This document shows, in pieces, positions 14,816 to 23,449 of a stretch of 64,000 nt of DNA (its first letter is position 1; every line of letters starts with the position of its first letter). The position numbers and the translations under genes were made by a program. This DNA is from an uncultured Lachnospiraceae bacterium (lineage in GTDB: Bacteria; Bacillota; Clostridia; Lachnospirales; Lachnospiraceae). The stretch covers positions 124,001 to 188,000 of the forward strand of contig CADAHQ010000002.1 in NCBI GenBank assembly GCA_902787715.1, given 5' to 3'. The notes below the pieces were generated by a model. The model was not told the DNA's origin and searched no databases. It saw nothing but the letters and a program-made list of their open reading frames with translations.

Positions 14816-17275
14816 ATGATTCAGGTAGCGAAACGAAACGGGGAACTGAAAGAATTTGATCTGCACAAGATTGACGCAGCAATCGAGAAGGCGTTTAAGG
14901 CGACGAACAAGGAGTATACATCCGATATCATCAGCCTTCTTTCTCTGCGCGTTACGGCGCAGTTTCAGGATAAAGTCAACAACGGCGTGATCGGCGTTGA
15001 GGACATTCAGGACAGCGTGGAGCACGTTTTGGAGCAGACGGGCTATACCGACGTTGCGAAGGCATACATTCTGTACCGCAAGCAGCGCGAAAAGCTGCGT
15101 GAGATGAAGTCCACGATTCTTGACTATAAGGAAATCGTGAACAGTTATGTCCATGAGGAGGACTGGCGTGTTAAGGAGAACTCCACCGTTACGTATTCCG
15201 TCGGCGGTCTGATTCTTCACAACTCCGGTTCCATCACTGCGAACTACTGGCTTTCCGAGATTTACGATCCGGAGATCCATGAGGCTCACAAGAAGGCCGA
15301 CATCCACATTCATGACCTGTCCATGCTGACCGGTTACTGCGCAGGTTGGTCCTTGAAGCAGCTGATCATGGAAGGTCTCGGCGGTATCCCCGGCAAGATT
15401 ACCTCGTCCCCGGCAAAGCACCTCTCGACCCTCATGAACCAGATGGTGAACTTCCTCGGTATCATGCAGAACGAGTGGGCCGGCGCACAGGCATTTTCCT
15501 CGTTTGATACCTACCTTGCTCCGTTCGTTAAGATCGATAACCTCTCCTACAAGGAAGTGAAGCAGTGCATCCAGAGCTTCGTTTACGGTGTAAACACGCC
15601 GAGCCGCTGGGGTACACAGGCTCCGTTCTCGAACATCACCCTCGACTGGACGGTTCCGGCGGATATGGCCGAGCTTCCCTGCCTGATCGGCGGCGAGGAG
15701 ATGGACTTCTGCTACAAGGATTGCAAGAAGGAAATGGACATGGTCAACAAGGCATTTATCGAGACCATGGTGGAAGGCGATGCCAACGGCCGCGGCTTCC
15801 AGTACCCGATTCCGACCTACTCCATCACGAAGGATTTCGACTGGTCCGACACCGAGAACAACCGTCTTCTCTTCGAGATGACCGCGAAGTACGGCACGCC
15901 TTACTTCAGCAACTACATCAACAGCGATATGCAGCCCAGCGACGTTCGTTCCATGTGCTGCCGTCTTCGCCTCGACCTGCGTGAGCTTCGCAAGAAGACC
16001 GGCGGTTACTTCGGTTCCGGCGAGAGCACCGGTAGTATCGGTGTTGTAACCATCAACATGCCTCGTATCGCATACCTGTCGGCGGATGAGAACGACTTCT
16101 TCAAGCGCCTCGACCACATGATGGACGTTTCGGCACGCTCCCTGAAGGTAAAGAGAAGCGTCATCACGAAGCTTTTGAACGAGGGTCTGTATCCGTACAC
16201 GAAGAGATATCTCGGAACCTTCGAGAACCACTTCTCCACCATCGGTCTGATTGGTATGAACGAGGTTGGTTTGAACGCGAAGTGGCTCCGCAAGGATATG
16301 ACGCATCCGGAGACCCAGGAGTTCACGAAGAAGGTTCTCAATCACATGCGTGACCGTCTGAGCGATTACCAGGAGATGTACGGCGATCTGTACAACCTCG
16401 AGGCAACGCCGGCTGAGTCCACGACGTACCGTCTTGCGATGCACGACAAGAAGCAGTATCCCGACATCATCACGGCAGGCAAGCCGGGTGAGACGCCTTA
16501 CTACACCAACAGCTCGCATCTTCCGGTTGGCTACACGGACGATGTGTTCACCGCACTGGACATTCAGGACAAGCTCCAGACGTTGTACACCTCCGGTACC
16601 GTATTCCACTGCTTCCTCGGCGAGAAGTTGCCGGATTGGAAGGCAGCTGCGAAGCTGGTTCGCACCATTGCCGAGAACTACGAGCTTCCGTACTATACGA
16701 TGTCCCCGACGTACTCTGTATGCTCCGAGCACGGATACCTCACCGGTGAGGTGAAGGAGTGCCCGATCTGCGGCAAGAAGACTGAGGTTTACAGCCGAAT
16801 CACCGGTTACTATCGTCCGGTACAGAACTGGAACCAGGGCAAGCTGCAGGAGTATGCCGATCGTCTTGAGTACAACGTAAGCAGCATCACCGGCATGCAG
16901 AACACCATGGGTGCTACCGTGACAGCGGAAGACCTGAAGAGTGTGGATGATGTAAGTTCTACCGTAGTAGAACAGGAAACTGCAGCGGCTCCTGAGGCGG
17001 TGGAAACCGTAGAAGAGACCGTACAGGCCGTTGCGGACGACAAGGGATCCCTCCTTTTGTTCACGACCCAGAAGTGCCCGAACTGCAAGCTTGCTAAGGA
17101 GTTCTTAGGCGACATCAACTACACGGTAGTCGATGCGGAAGAGAACAGCGATCTTGCCATGAAGTACGGTATCATGCAGGCGCCGACGCTCGTTGTGCTC
17201 GGCGGCGACAAGGTCGAGAAGTATGCAAATGCTTCCAACATCCGCCGCTATGTAAATGAGCATTCCGGAAATTAA
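14816..17275 (+). CDS. nrdD: Anaerobic (class III) ribonucleoside-triphosphate reductase with fused C-terminal redoxin domain
   Basis: An 819-residue glycyl-radical enzyme that reduces ribonucleotides to deoxyribonucleotides without oxygen. Domains: ATP-cone (about 1-90), catalytic barrel with Cys381-Cys382 in SMCCRLR, zinc site (Cys636-x2-His639, Cys649-x2-Cys652), and the glycyl-radical loop SRITGYYRPVQNW with Gly664. After an acidic/Val linker (about 695-740) comes a glutaredoxin-like domain with CPNC at 754-757 and the cis-Pro loop MQAPTLVV. This suggests reduction by a thiol redoxin rather than by formate (inference). The activase gene nrdG is not next to it. RBS AAAGGAGAG precedes the ATG. 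Confidence 0.95.
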   Translation: MIQVAKRNGELKEFDLHKIDAAIEKAFKATNKEYTSDIISLLSLRVTAQFQDKVNNGVIGVEDIQDSVEHVLEQTGYTDVAKAYILYRKQREKLREMKSTILDYKEIVNSYVHEEDWRVKENSTVTYSVGGLILHNSGSITANYWLSEIYDPEIHEAHKKADIHIHDLSMLTGYCAGWSLKQLIMEGLGGIPGKITSSPAKHLSTLMNQMVNFLGIMQNEWAGAQAFSSFDTYLAPFVKIDNLSYKEVKQCIQSFVYGVNTPSRWGTQAPFSNITLDWTVPADMAELPCLIGGEEMDFCYKDCKKEMDMVNKAFIETMVEGDANGRGFQYPIPTYSITKDFDWSDTENNRLLFEMTAKYGTPYFSNYINSDMQPSDVRSMCCRLRLDLRELRKKTGGYFGSGESTGSIGVVTINMPRIAYLSADENDFFKRLDHMMDVSARSLKVKRSVITKLLNEGLYPYTKRYLGTFENHFSTIGLIGMNEVGLNAKWLRKDMTHPETQEFTKKVLNHMRDRLSDYQEMYGDLYNLEATPAESTTYRLAMHDKKQYPDIITAGKPGETPYYTNSSHLPVGYTDDVFTALDIQDKLQTLYTSGTVFHCFLGEKLPDWKAAAKLVRTIAENYELPYYTMSPTYSVCSEHGYLTGEVKECPICGKKTEVYSRITGYYRPVQNWNQGKLQEYADRLEYNVSSITGMQNTMGATVTAEDLKSVDDVSSTVVEQETAAAPEAVETVEETVQAVADDKGSLLLFTTQKCPNCKLAKEFLGDINYTVVDAEENSDLAMKYGIMQAPTLVVLGGDKVEKYANASNIRRYVNEHSGN

Positions 17276-17312
17276 TTCGGAACCGATAACAAACGAAAGA
17301 CAACGAAGAAAC

Positions 17313-17341
17313 GGACCGGCTCGGGAGAAACGAACCGGTCC
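17313..17341 (+). terminator. Possible weak terminator or attenuator between nrdD and thyA
   Basis: An 11-bp stem with one mismatch (17313-17323 with 17331-17341, GGACCGG core) but no T run, so some read-through into thyA is expected. Confidence 0.4.
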
Positions 17342-17398
17342 GTATCGCAAATACGACAAATGAAGCTGCGGAGGATTTTCCGCAGACGGAGGAGCAGG

Positions 17399-18247
17399 AT
17401 GAGTTACGCAGATGATGTATTTGTCAAGATGTGCCGCGACGTCCTTGACAATGGCACGGACACCCGGGGCGAGGCGGTGCGTCCGCACTGGGAGGACGGC
17501 TCGCAAGCCTACACAATCAAAAAGTTCGGCGTGATAAACCGGTATGATCTCTCGAAGGAATTTCCGGCGCTCACGCTCCGCAAGACACCGATTAAGTCGG
17601 CCACCGAGGAGCTTCTGTGGATCTGGCAGAAGAAGAGCAACAACGTAAACGACATGGGCCTTCACATCTGGGACTCCTGGGCGGACGAAAACGGTTCCAT
17701 CGGCAAGGCCTACGGCTACCAGATGGGCGTCAAGCACCAGTACAAAGAGGGCATGTTCGATCAGGTGGACCGCGTGATTTACGACTTAAAGCACACGCCC
17801 TTTTCACGCCGGATTCTCACCAATATCTATGTGCACCAGGACCTTCACGAGATGAATCTCTACCCGTGCGCGTACAGCATGACATTTAACGTGACGGCGC
17901 CGAAGGACGGCGGGAAGCTTGTGCTCAACACAATCTTGAACCAGCGCTCCAACGACATCCTTGCGGCAAATGCATGGAACGTCTGCCAATACGCTGTCCT
18001 CACCCACATGATCGCCCAGGTTTGCGACATGCAGGTGGGCGAGTTCGTTCACGTGATCGCGGACGCACACATCTACGACCGTCATGTGCCGCTCATCGAG
18101 GATTTGATTGCGCAGCCCACGCATCCGGCACCGAAGTTCTGGCTCAATCCCGAGATTAAGGATTTCTACGAGTTCACCAAGAACGATGTCGCGCTCACGG
18201 ACTACGAGTACAACGACTGGAAGGCCGTAATACCCGTAGCCGTCTAG
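17399..18247 (+). CDS. thyA: Thymidylate synthase
   Basis: A 282-residue ThyA that methylates dUMP to dTMP with methylene-tetrahydrofolate. The start at 17399 follows GGAGGAGCAGG; a longer frame from 17360 lacks an RBS. The catalytic Cys is in NLYPCAYSMTF, dUMP-phosphate Arg in LNQRSND, and the dUMP-contacting Asn in ANAWNVCQYA. HMIAQVCDMQVGEFVHVIAD and HIYDRH are conserved. The pieces around the active site (LYPCAY for the usual LPPCH, and ANAWN for GLPFN) are divergent. It lies between nrdD and folA, so three steps of DNA-precursor supply cluster here. Confidence 0.9.
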   Translation: MSYADDVFVKMCRDVLDNGTDTRGEAVRPHWEDGSQAYTIKKFGVINRYDLSKEFPALTLRKTPIKSATEELLWIWQKKSNNVNDMGLHIWDSWADENGSIGKAYGYQMGVKHQYKEGMFDQVDRVIYDLKHTPFSRRILTNIYVHQDLHEMNLYPCAYSMTFNVTAPKDGGKLVLNTILNQRSNDILAANAWNVCQYAVLTHMIAQVCDMQVGEFVHVIADAHIYDRHVPLIEDLIAQPTHPAPKFWLNPEIKDFYEFTKNDVALTDYEYNDWKAVIPVAV

Positions 18248-18270
18248 CGCGGAGCAATTCGGTTATCATT

Positions 18271-18315
18271 GTAAGTATGGTAAGTATGGTAAGTATGGTA
18301 AGTATGATAAGTGTG
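18271..18315 (+). repeat. 9-bp tandem repeat (GTAAGTATG)
   Basis: Four perfect head-to-tail copies of GTAAGTATG (18271-18306) and one degenerate copy (ATAAGTGTG), in the gap between thyA and the vanZ-like gene. It ends just ahead of the GGGG used as the RBS of the latter. Possibly a phase-variable spacer. Confidence 0.9.
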
Positions 18316-18326
18316 GGGTAATTGCG

Positions 18327-18998
18327 GTGAACAAATTCAGAATTGTTTCTCTGCCGTTTTTGGGGATTTGTATTCTTTTTACATATCTTTTCCTGGAAAC
18401 CATGATTGTGCCAGCGTATCATTTTGACCAGACAGGGTTGTTGAAGGCGGTTCTTATTATAACGGTCAGTGCTTTTTTGGGAGCGGTGTTTTGGCTTCTC
18501 GGAACGCCCTTCGAGAAAAGGGCGCGGACCTTTCGGGTTCTTTTGACGATTGCAACCGTTGTGTACGGTATATGTCTTTTCGAGGTGCTGTTCGGAAGTG
18601 TGGATGTGACCCGCAAAAACGCCGGGATTCAGTCGTATTCCCTGGTTCCGTTTCGCACGATTCGGGCGTATTCCGACGGGACGGTCAACACTTCCGTTGT
18701 GATTGAAAACCTGCTCGGGAATTTCCTGCTGTTTGCTCCGATGGGAGCGGTCGCTCCGTTCTTTTTTGAAATCCTTCGGGAGCGAAAAATTTTTTGCGCG
18801 CTCGCTTTGCTCGGGCTCTGCATGGTGGAATTCCTGCAGTTTGTCACCGGCCGCGGAAGCATGGACATCGATGATGTCATTTTGAATCTTGCGGGCGCAG
18901 TTTTGTTCCATCTGCTTTTTTGGAACAAGCGGGCGGAAGCGTTTTGGGATAAGGCGGGGCTCATTGAAGATGAATGGGACGTCCCGTTGCCGGAGTAA
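18327..18998 (+). CDS. VanZ-family membrane protein
   Basis: A 223-residue protein with a GTG start behind GGGG. It has about five membrane segments and the VanZ-type pattern: a first segment pair, then the loop SLVPFRTIRAYSDG, VIENLLGNFLLFAPMGAVAPF, and VEFLQFVTGRGSMDIDDVILNLAGA. VanZ-like proteins are linked to low-level teicoplanin tolerance in enterococci, but most clostridial homologues have no assigned role. It stands alone, converging on folA at a shared terminator. The RBS region abuts the 9-bp repeat array. Confidence 0.88.
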   Translation: MNKFRIVSLPFLGICILFTYLFLETMIVPAYHFDQTGLLKAVLIITVSAFLGAVFWLLGTPFEKRARTFRVLLTIATVVYGICLFEVLFGSVDVTRKNAGIQSYSLVPFRTIRAYSDGTVNTSVVIENLLGNFLLFAPMGAVAPFFFEILRERKIFCALALLGLCMVEFLQFVTGRGSMDIDDVILNLAGAVLFHLLFWNKRAEAFWDKAGLIEDEWDVPLPE

Positions 18999-19005
18999 AA
19001 AAGCA

Positions 19006-19037
19006 AGGCGGAAACGGTTGAAACACCGTTTCCGCCT
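19006..19037. terminator. Bidirectional terminator between vanZ-like gene and folA
   Basis: A perfect 13-bp stem (19006-19018 with 19025-19037, AGGCGGAAACGGT) with A-rich sequence on the left and a T-rich stretch on the right, serving two convergent genes. Confidence 0.9.
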
Positions 19038-19074
19038 GTTATGGTTTTTGTTGATTCTTCAGCGGCGAAGGAGT

Positions 19075-19587
19075 TCATTCCTCTTCGGAAAGCTCCGCCG
19101 GCTTATGCTGATATGTCGTAAACGCGTACGTCAGATCGTAGTAGGTCTGCTCGTCGCTCTCCTCGAGTAGTTCCCAGTCCGGGGCGTCGTCGAGGTTCGG
19201 AAAGTAAGTGTCCGCGTCGTAGGCGTAGTCAATCTTCGTCACGTAGGCGGTGTCACATAAAGGCAGGAACTGACGGTAAATGCTCGCCCCGCCGATGACG
19301 AAAACATCGTCGGTCGGATAGGCGGCCGCAGCCGCAGCGGCTTCCTTTACACTGTGCACGATGATGGCGTCCGGCACGTAGTATTTCGGGTCCCGGGTGA
19401 CCACGATGTTTACGCGACCCTTAAGGGGCTTGCCGCCGGGGAAGCTTTCGAGCGTGGCGCGGCCCATGATGACCACCTTGCCCATGGTCTGCTCTTTGAA
19501 AAACCGCATGTCAGCGGGAATGCTCACAAGGAGTTTGTTATTCTTGCCGATGGCCCAATTGCTGTCGACAGCTACGATACATTTCAT
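19075..19587 (-). CDS. folA: Dihydrofolate reductase
   Basis: A 170-residue DHFR that regenerates tetrahydrofolate with NADPH. The start at 19587 is chosen because the N-terminus MKCIVAVDSNWAIGKNNKL matches the family and a CGGAGGG RBS precedes it; the frame extends upstream without support. IPADMRFFKEQTMGKVVIMG, GRVNIVVTRD and VFVIGGASIYRQFLP are the standard substrate and cofactor motifs. The active-site acid is Asp in PADMRFF. It sits two genes from thyA, whose reaction oxidises the folate that this enzyme reduces. Confidence 0.95.
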   Translation of the reverse strand: MKCIVAVDSNWAIGKNNKLLVSIPADMRFFKEQTMGKVVIMGRATLESFPGGKPLKGRVNIVVTRDPKYYVPDAIIVHSVKEAAAAAAAYPTDDVFVIGGASIYRQFLPLCDTAYVTKIDYAYDADTYFPNLDDAPDWELLEESDEQTYYDLTYAFTTYQHKPAELSEEE

Positions 19588-19737
19588 CGGAATCCCTCCG
19601 TTTCTTTCGGCTGTGCCGGTCCTGAAGGGAGAGGACGGATCTCTGCGGAAAATGCACGGAAAGCGTCTCTCCACCGGTGATTGTATCACACATTGCGCGG
19701 AAGAACAACTTTTTGCGGGGAAACGCAATGTTTTTTA

Positions 19738-19766
19738 TTGCATTTTCCGGAAAATGGGACTATTAT
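19738..19766 (+). promoter_or_regulatory. ilvE promoter
   Basis: TTGCAT (19738-19743), 17-bp spacer, TATTAT (19761-19766). Confidence 0.65.
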
Positions 19767-19816
19767 TATCTACAAGTTTTCAGGTCCCGGAAGAGACCGG
19801 ATAGGAGAGTGAGAAT

Positions 19817-20887
19817 ATGTTGGACATCAAGTATGAGCTCACGAAGAGCCCCAAAGCTAAGCCGGCGGCAGATGACCCGCTCCGCTTCGGCACCATCTTC
19901 ACGGACCATATGTTCGTGATGAACTATGAGACCGGCAAGGGTTGGTTCAACCCGCGCATCGTTCCCTACGGTGAGATCAGCCTCGAGCCTTCCGCAATGG
20001 TTTTCCATTACGGCCAGGAAATGTTCGAGGGTATGAAGGCATACCGCACGGACGACGGCAGAGTGCTTCTGTTCCGCCCCTTCAAGAACGCGGAGCGTGC
20101 GAACAACTCCAATAAGCGTCTCTGCATGCCGCAGATTCCCGAGGAAGATTTTGTGGAGGCCTGCAAGGCAGTCGTTAAGGTGGATCAGGACTGGATCCCC
20201 ACAAAGCCCGGCACTTCCCTTTACATTCGTCCTTTCATGATCGCTACGGATCCGTTCCTCGGCGTTCGTGTTTCGGACACCTACCTTTTCATCGTTATTC
20301 TTTCGCCGGTCGGCCCGTACTATGCGGAAGGCCTGAACCCGGTTAAGATCTGGATCGAGGACGAATATGTCCGCGCCGTCAAGGGCGGTATCGGTGAGGC
20401 GAAGACCGGCGGCAACTATGTTGCGTCGCTCGCTGCGCAGGTTAAGGCTCATGACGAGGGCTACTCGCAGGTATTGTGGCTTGACGGCCGCGAGAGAAAG
20501 TACATCGAGGAAGTCGGCGCCATGAACATCTTCTTCAAGATTAACGGCACCATCGTTACGCCTATGCTCAACGGTTCCATCCTTCCCGGTGTTACGAGAA
20601 ATTCGGTAATCGAGGTTTGCAAGAGCTGGGGTCTTCCGGTTGAGGAGCGCAGAATCTCCGTTGACGAGCTTGTCGAGGCAGGCCGCACGGGTGCTTTGGA
20701 GGAGTGCTTCGGTTCCGGTACCGCAGCGGTTATCAGCCCGGTAAGCCATCTCCGCTTCGAGAACGAAGTGTTCCAGATCGGCGACGGCGGCATCGGCCCT
20801 GTAAGCCAGAAGCTTTACGACACCATCACGGGCATCCAGCTCGGCAAGATCGCTGACGATCGCAACTGGACCGTAGAGGTTAAGTAA
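19817..20887 (+). CDS. ilvE: Branched-chain amino acid aminotransferase
   Basis: A 356-residue PLP enzyme of fold type IV that makes or breaks down Leu, Ile and Val by transamination with glutamate/2-oxoglutarate. VFHYGQEMFEGMKAYR, the SLYIRPFMIA region, KTGGNYVASL (with the PLP-binding Lys in the AKTGGNY context), VGAMNIFF and the C-terminal GSGTAAVISPV are all typical. The length matches the eukaryote-like type II subfamily. It is monocistronic, with its own promoter and terminator. No T-box or leader peptide is evident upstream. Confidence 0.95.
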   Translation: MLDIKYELTKSPKAKPAADDPLRFGTIFTDHMFVMNYETGKGWFNPRIVPYGEISLEPSAMVFHYGQEMFEGMKAYRTDDGRVLLFRPFKNAERANNSNKRLCMPQIPEEDFVEACKAVVKVDQDWIPTKPGTSLYIRPFMIATDPFLGVRVSDTYLFIVILSPVGPYYAEGLNPVKIWIEDEYVRAVKGGIGEAKTGGNYVASLAAQVKAHDEGYSQVLWLDGRERKYIEEVGAMNIFFKINGTIVTPMLNGSILPGVTRNSVIEVCKSWGLPVEERRISVDELVEAGRTGALEECFGSGTAAVISPVSHLRFENEVFQIGDGGIGPVSQKLYDTITGIQLGKIADDRNWTVEVK

Positions 20888-20914
20888 TCATTTTCCGAAG
20901 AAAATGCATGACAC

Positions 20915-20955
20915 GCGCTCCCGGGGGAAACCCTCGGGGGCGCTTTAAGTTTTTC
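20915..20955 (+). terminator. ilvE terminator
   Basis: A long GC-rich stem (20915-20927 with 20931-20943) followed by TTTAAGTTTTTCTTG. Confidence 0.85.
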
Positions 20956-20984
20956 TTGTATCTGAATGCGGAAAATGGTATAAT
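20956..20984 (+). promoter_or_regulatory. rel promoter
   Basis: TTGTAT (20956-20961), 17-bp spacer, and extended -10 TGGTATAAT (hexamer 20979-20984). Confidence 0.82.
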
Positions 20985-21044
20985 CCAAATTTATAGTGGG
21001 TGTAGTGTTTATGCCCGTCATTACGGCGGAAAGGAGGGACCGTT

Positions 21045-23366
21045 ATGGAAGACGAGAAGATGATACCGGAAGTATTTAACGAGGGTAAGGCCACGGATAA
21101 ACCGGACTCGCGCATCGGCATGACAGAGGATTTTACGGATCCGGAGCAGCTGTACAACAAACTGATTGAGACGATACGGCTTTATCGTCCGACGACGGAT
21201 CTCTCCATCATCGAACGGGCGTACCGCCTTGCTTTGGATGCGCACGGAAACCAGAAGAGAAAGAGCGGCGAGCCGTACATCATCCATCCGCTTTCGGTGG
21301 CTATCATTCTGGCGGAGCTGGAGATGGACAAGGAGACGATTGTGGCGGGCATCCTCCACGATGTCGTCGAGGATACGACCATCACCGAGGCCGAGCTTTC
21401 CCGCTTGTTCGGCGCGGAGGTCACGCTTCTTGTAGACGGCGTGACAAAGCTGACACAGCTCAATTATTCCCAGGATAAGATTGAGGTTCAGGCAGAGAAT
21501 CTTCGGAAGATGTTCATCGCCATGGCGAAGGATATCCGCGTCATCGTAATCAAGCTGGCGGACCGCCTTCACAATATGCGGACGATGCAGTACCAGACAT
21601 CCGAGAAGCAGATCGAGAAATCCCGCGAGACCATGGAGATTTATTCTCCTCTTGCGCATCGTCTCGGTATCAGCAAGATCAAGAAGGAATTGGACGACCT
21701 GTCCTTAAAATACTTAAAGCCCGACATTTACAAGCAGCTCTCGGAGGATATCCGCGCGACCCGTGCGGACCGCGAGGCGTTTGTTCAGAAGATTTCCGAC
21801 GAGGTCGGAAAGAAGATGGAGGAGGCAGGCATCAAGGCCGAGATCGATGGGCGCGCCAAGCACTTCTTCAGCATTTACCGAAAGATGGTCAACCAGAACA
21901 AGACCATCGAGCAGATTTACGATCTCTTCGCGGTACGCATCATCGTGGAGAGCGTCAAGGACTGCTATGCGGCTCTCGGTATCCTGCATGATATGTACAA
22001 GCCGGTGCCGGGGCGGTTTAAGGACTATATCGCCATGCCCAAGGCGAATAATTACCAGTCGCTCCACACGACGCTGATCGGCCCGGGCGGTACGCCCGTG
22101 GAGATTCAGATCCGCACCGAGGAGATGCACCGCATCGCCGAGTACGGTATCGCAGCCCACTGGAAATACAAAGAATCCCAGAGCGGCAAGCGCATCGACA
22201 ACGGCGAGGATGAGAAGTTAGCATGGCTTCGTCAGATTCTCGAGTGGCAGCGCGATGTGTCGGACAACAAGGAATTCTTAAACAGCTTAAAGGACGACTT
22301 CAACCTCTTCAACGACAGCGTGTATTGCTTCACGCCGACGGGCGAGGTGAAGACGCTGCCGGTAGGCTCCAACACCGTGGACTTTGCATACAGTATCCAC
22401 AGTGCGGTGGGCAACAAGATGATCGGCGCCCGCGTCAATGACCGTCTGGTGACCATCGACTACGAGATCCAGAACGGCGACCGCGTGGAGATTATCACGT
22501 CCCCCAACGCCAAGGGCCCGAGCCGTGACTGGCTCAAGATTGTCAAGAGTGCCCAGGCGAGAAACAAGATTAATCAGTGGTTCAAGGCGGAGCTCAAGGA
22601 TGACAACATCATCCGCGGTAAGAACGCCATGATCACATATGCAAAAGCGAAGGGCATCAACTTCCCGGAGGTCTCCAAGCCGGAGTTCCAGGAGGCAGCC
22701 CTCGTCAAATACGGCTTCCGCGACTGGGATTCCCTGACGGCCGCCATCGGCCACGGAACCCTGAAGGAAGGCCAGGTTGTCAACAAGCTCTACGAGGAGT
22801 GGAACAAGGCCCGCCTCCACAATATGAGTGCGGAGGAACAGGTGGAGACGCTTCTCTCGGAGGAGCAGCATACGAAGCCCGCGAGAAACCGCCAGGGCGG
22901 CGGAATCATCGTGCAGGGGGCAAATGACTTGTCGGTGCATTTTTCGAAGTGCTGCGCACCGGTGCCGGGAGATAAGATTATCGGCTTCGTCACCAGAGGG
23001 CGCGGTGTTTCCATCCACCGGGCGGACTGCGTGAATATGCAGCACCTTTCGGAGGAGGACAAGCAGCGGCTCATTGACGCCTCCTGGGAGGCGCCTGCCG
23101 AGGAGACGCTCACGGAGCTTTCATACAACGCGGAAGTGCGCATCTTCGCCAACAACTCGCATAAGACGGAGACCCTCCTTGAGGTTATCCGGATTCTGAA
23201 TGAGAACAACTTAAGCATCAACTCCACCACCGTGCGGCCGGGCAAGAACGACGTGAGCACGATTCTCGTGGCGTTCGAGGTCCACAGCACGGCACAGCTC
23301 AATGCCATGATGAACCGCATCCGCCAGATTGAGTACGTGGTGGATGTGGAGCGCACGTCGGGCTGA
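21045..23366 (+). CDS. rel: Bifunctional (p)ppGpp synthetase/hydrolase (RelA/SpoT)
   Basis: A 773-residue long Rel protein controlling the stringent response. The N-terminal HD hydrolase (about 55-200) has ILHDVVEDT and KLADRLHNMRTM. The synthetase (about 240-360) has GRFKDYIAMPKANNYQSLHT. The TGS domain (about 400-460) has VYCFTPTGEVKTLPVGSN, followed by the helical and zinc-finger-like regions (HFSKCCAPVPGDKIIGF) and a C-terminal ACT domain (TLLEVIRILNENNLSIN). Both catalytic sites look intact, so it should make and degrade (p)ppGpp. RBS GGAAAGGAGGG precedes the ATG. Confidence 0.97.
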   Translation: MEDEKMIPEVFNEGKATDKPDSRIGMTEDFTDPEQLYNKLIETIRLYRPTTDLSIIERAYRLALDAHGNQKRKSGEPYIIHPLSVAIILAELEMDKETIVAGILHDVVEDTTITEAELSRLFGAEVTLLVDGVTKLTQLNYSQDKIEVQAENLRKMFIAMAKDIRVIVIKLADRLHNMRTMQYQTSEKQIEKSRETMEIYSPLAHRLGISKIKKELDDLSLKYLKPDIYKQLSEDIRATRADREAFVQKISDEVGKKMEEAGIKAEIDGRAKHFFSIYRKMVNQNKTIEQIYDLFAVRIIVESVKDCYAALGILHDMYKPVPGRFKDYIAMPKANNYQSLHTTLIGPGGTPVEIQIRTEEMHRIAEYGIAAHWKYKESQSGKRIDNGEDEKLAWLRQILEWQRDVSDNKEFLNSLKDDFNLFNDSVYCFTPTGEVKTLPVGSNTVDFAYSIHSAVGNKMIGARVNDRLVTIDYEIQNGDRVEIITSPNAKGPSRDWLKIVKSAQARNKINQWFKAELKDDNIIRGKNAMITYAKAKGINFPEVSKPEFQEAALVKYGFRDWDSLTAAIGHGTLKEGQVVNKLYEEWNKARLHNMSAEEQVETLLSEEQHTKPARNRQGGGIIVQGANDLSVHFSKCCAPVPGDKIIGFVTRGRGVSIHRADCVNMQHLSEEDKQRLIDASWEAPAEETLTELSYNAEVRIFANNSHKTETLLEVIRILNENNLSINSTTVRPGKNDVSTILVAFEVHSTAQLNAMMNRIRQIEYVVDVERTSG

Positions 23367-23449
23367 TTTGCGCGGGAGACAGAAGGTGACTCCCTGATGA
23401 AGGTGCAGGAGCCCGGAAGGCGACTCCGGGGAACGGAGCGGAGGAAACT

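Noticed and set aside
14708-16732. 674-codon minus-strand ORF opposite nrdD
   Set aside because: Antisense shadow of a well-conserved gene with biased codons; no family motifs.
19585-19728. N-terminal extension of folA to 19728
   Set aside because: The extra 47 codons are not DHFR-like, while MKCIVAVD at 19587 has a proper RBS.
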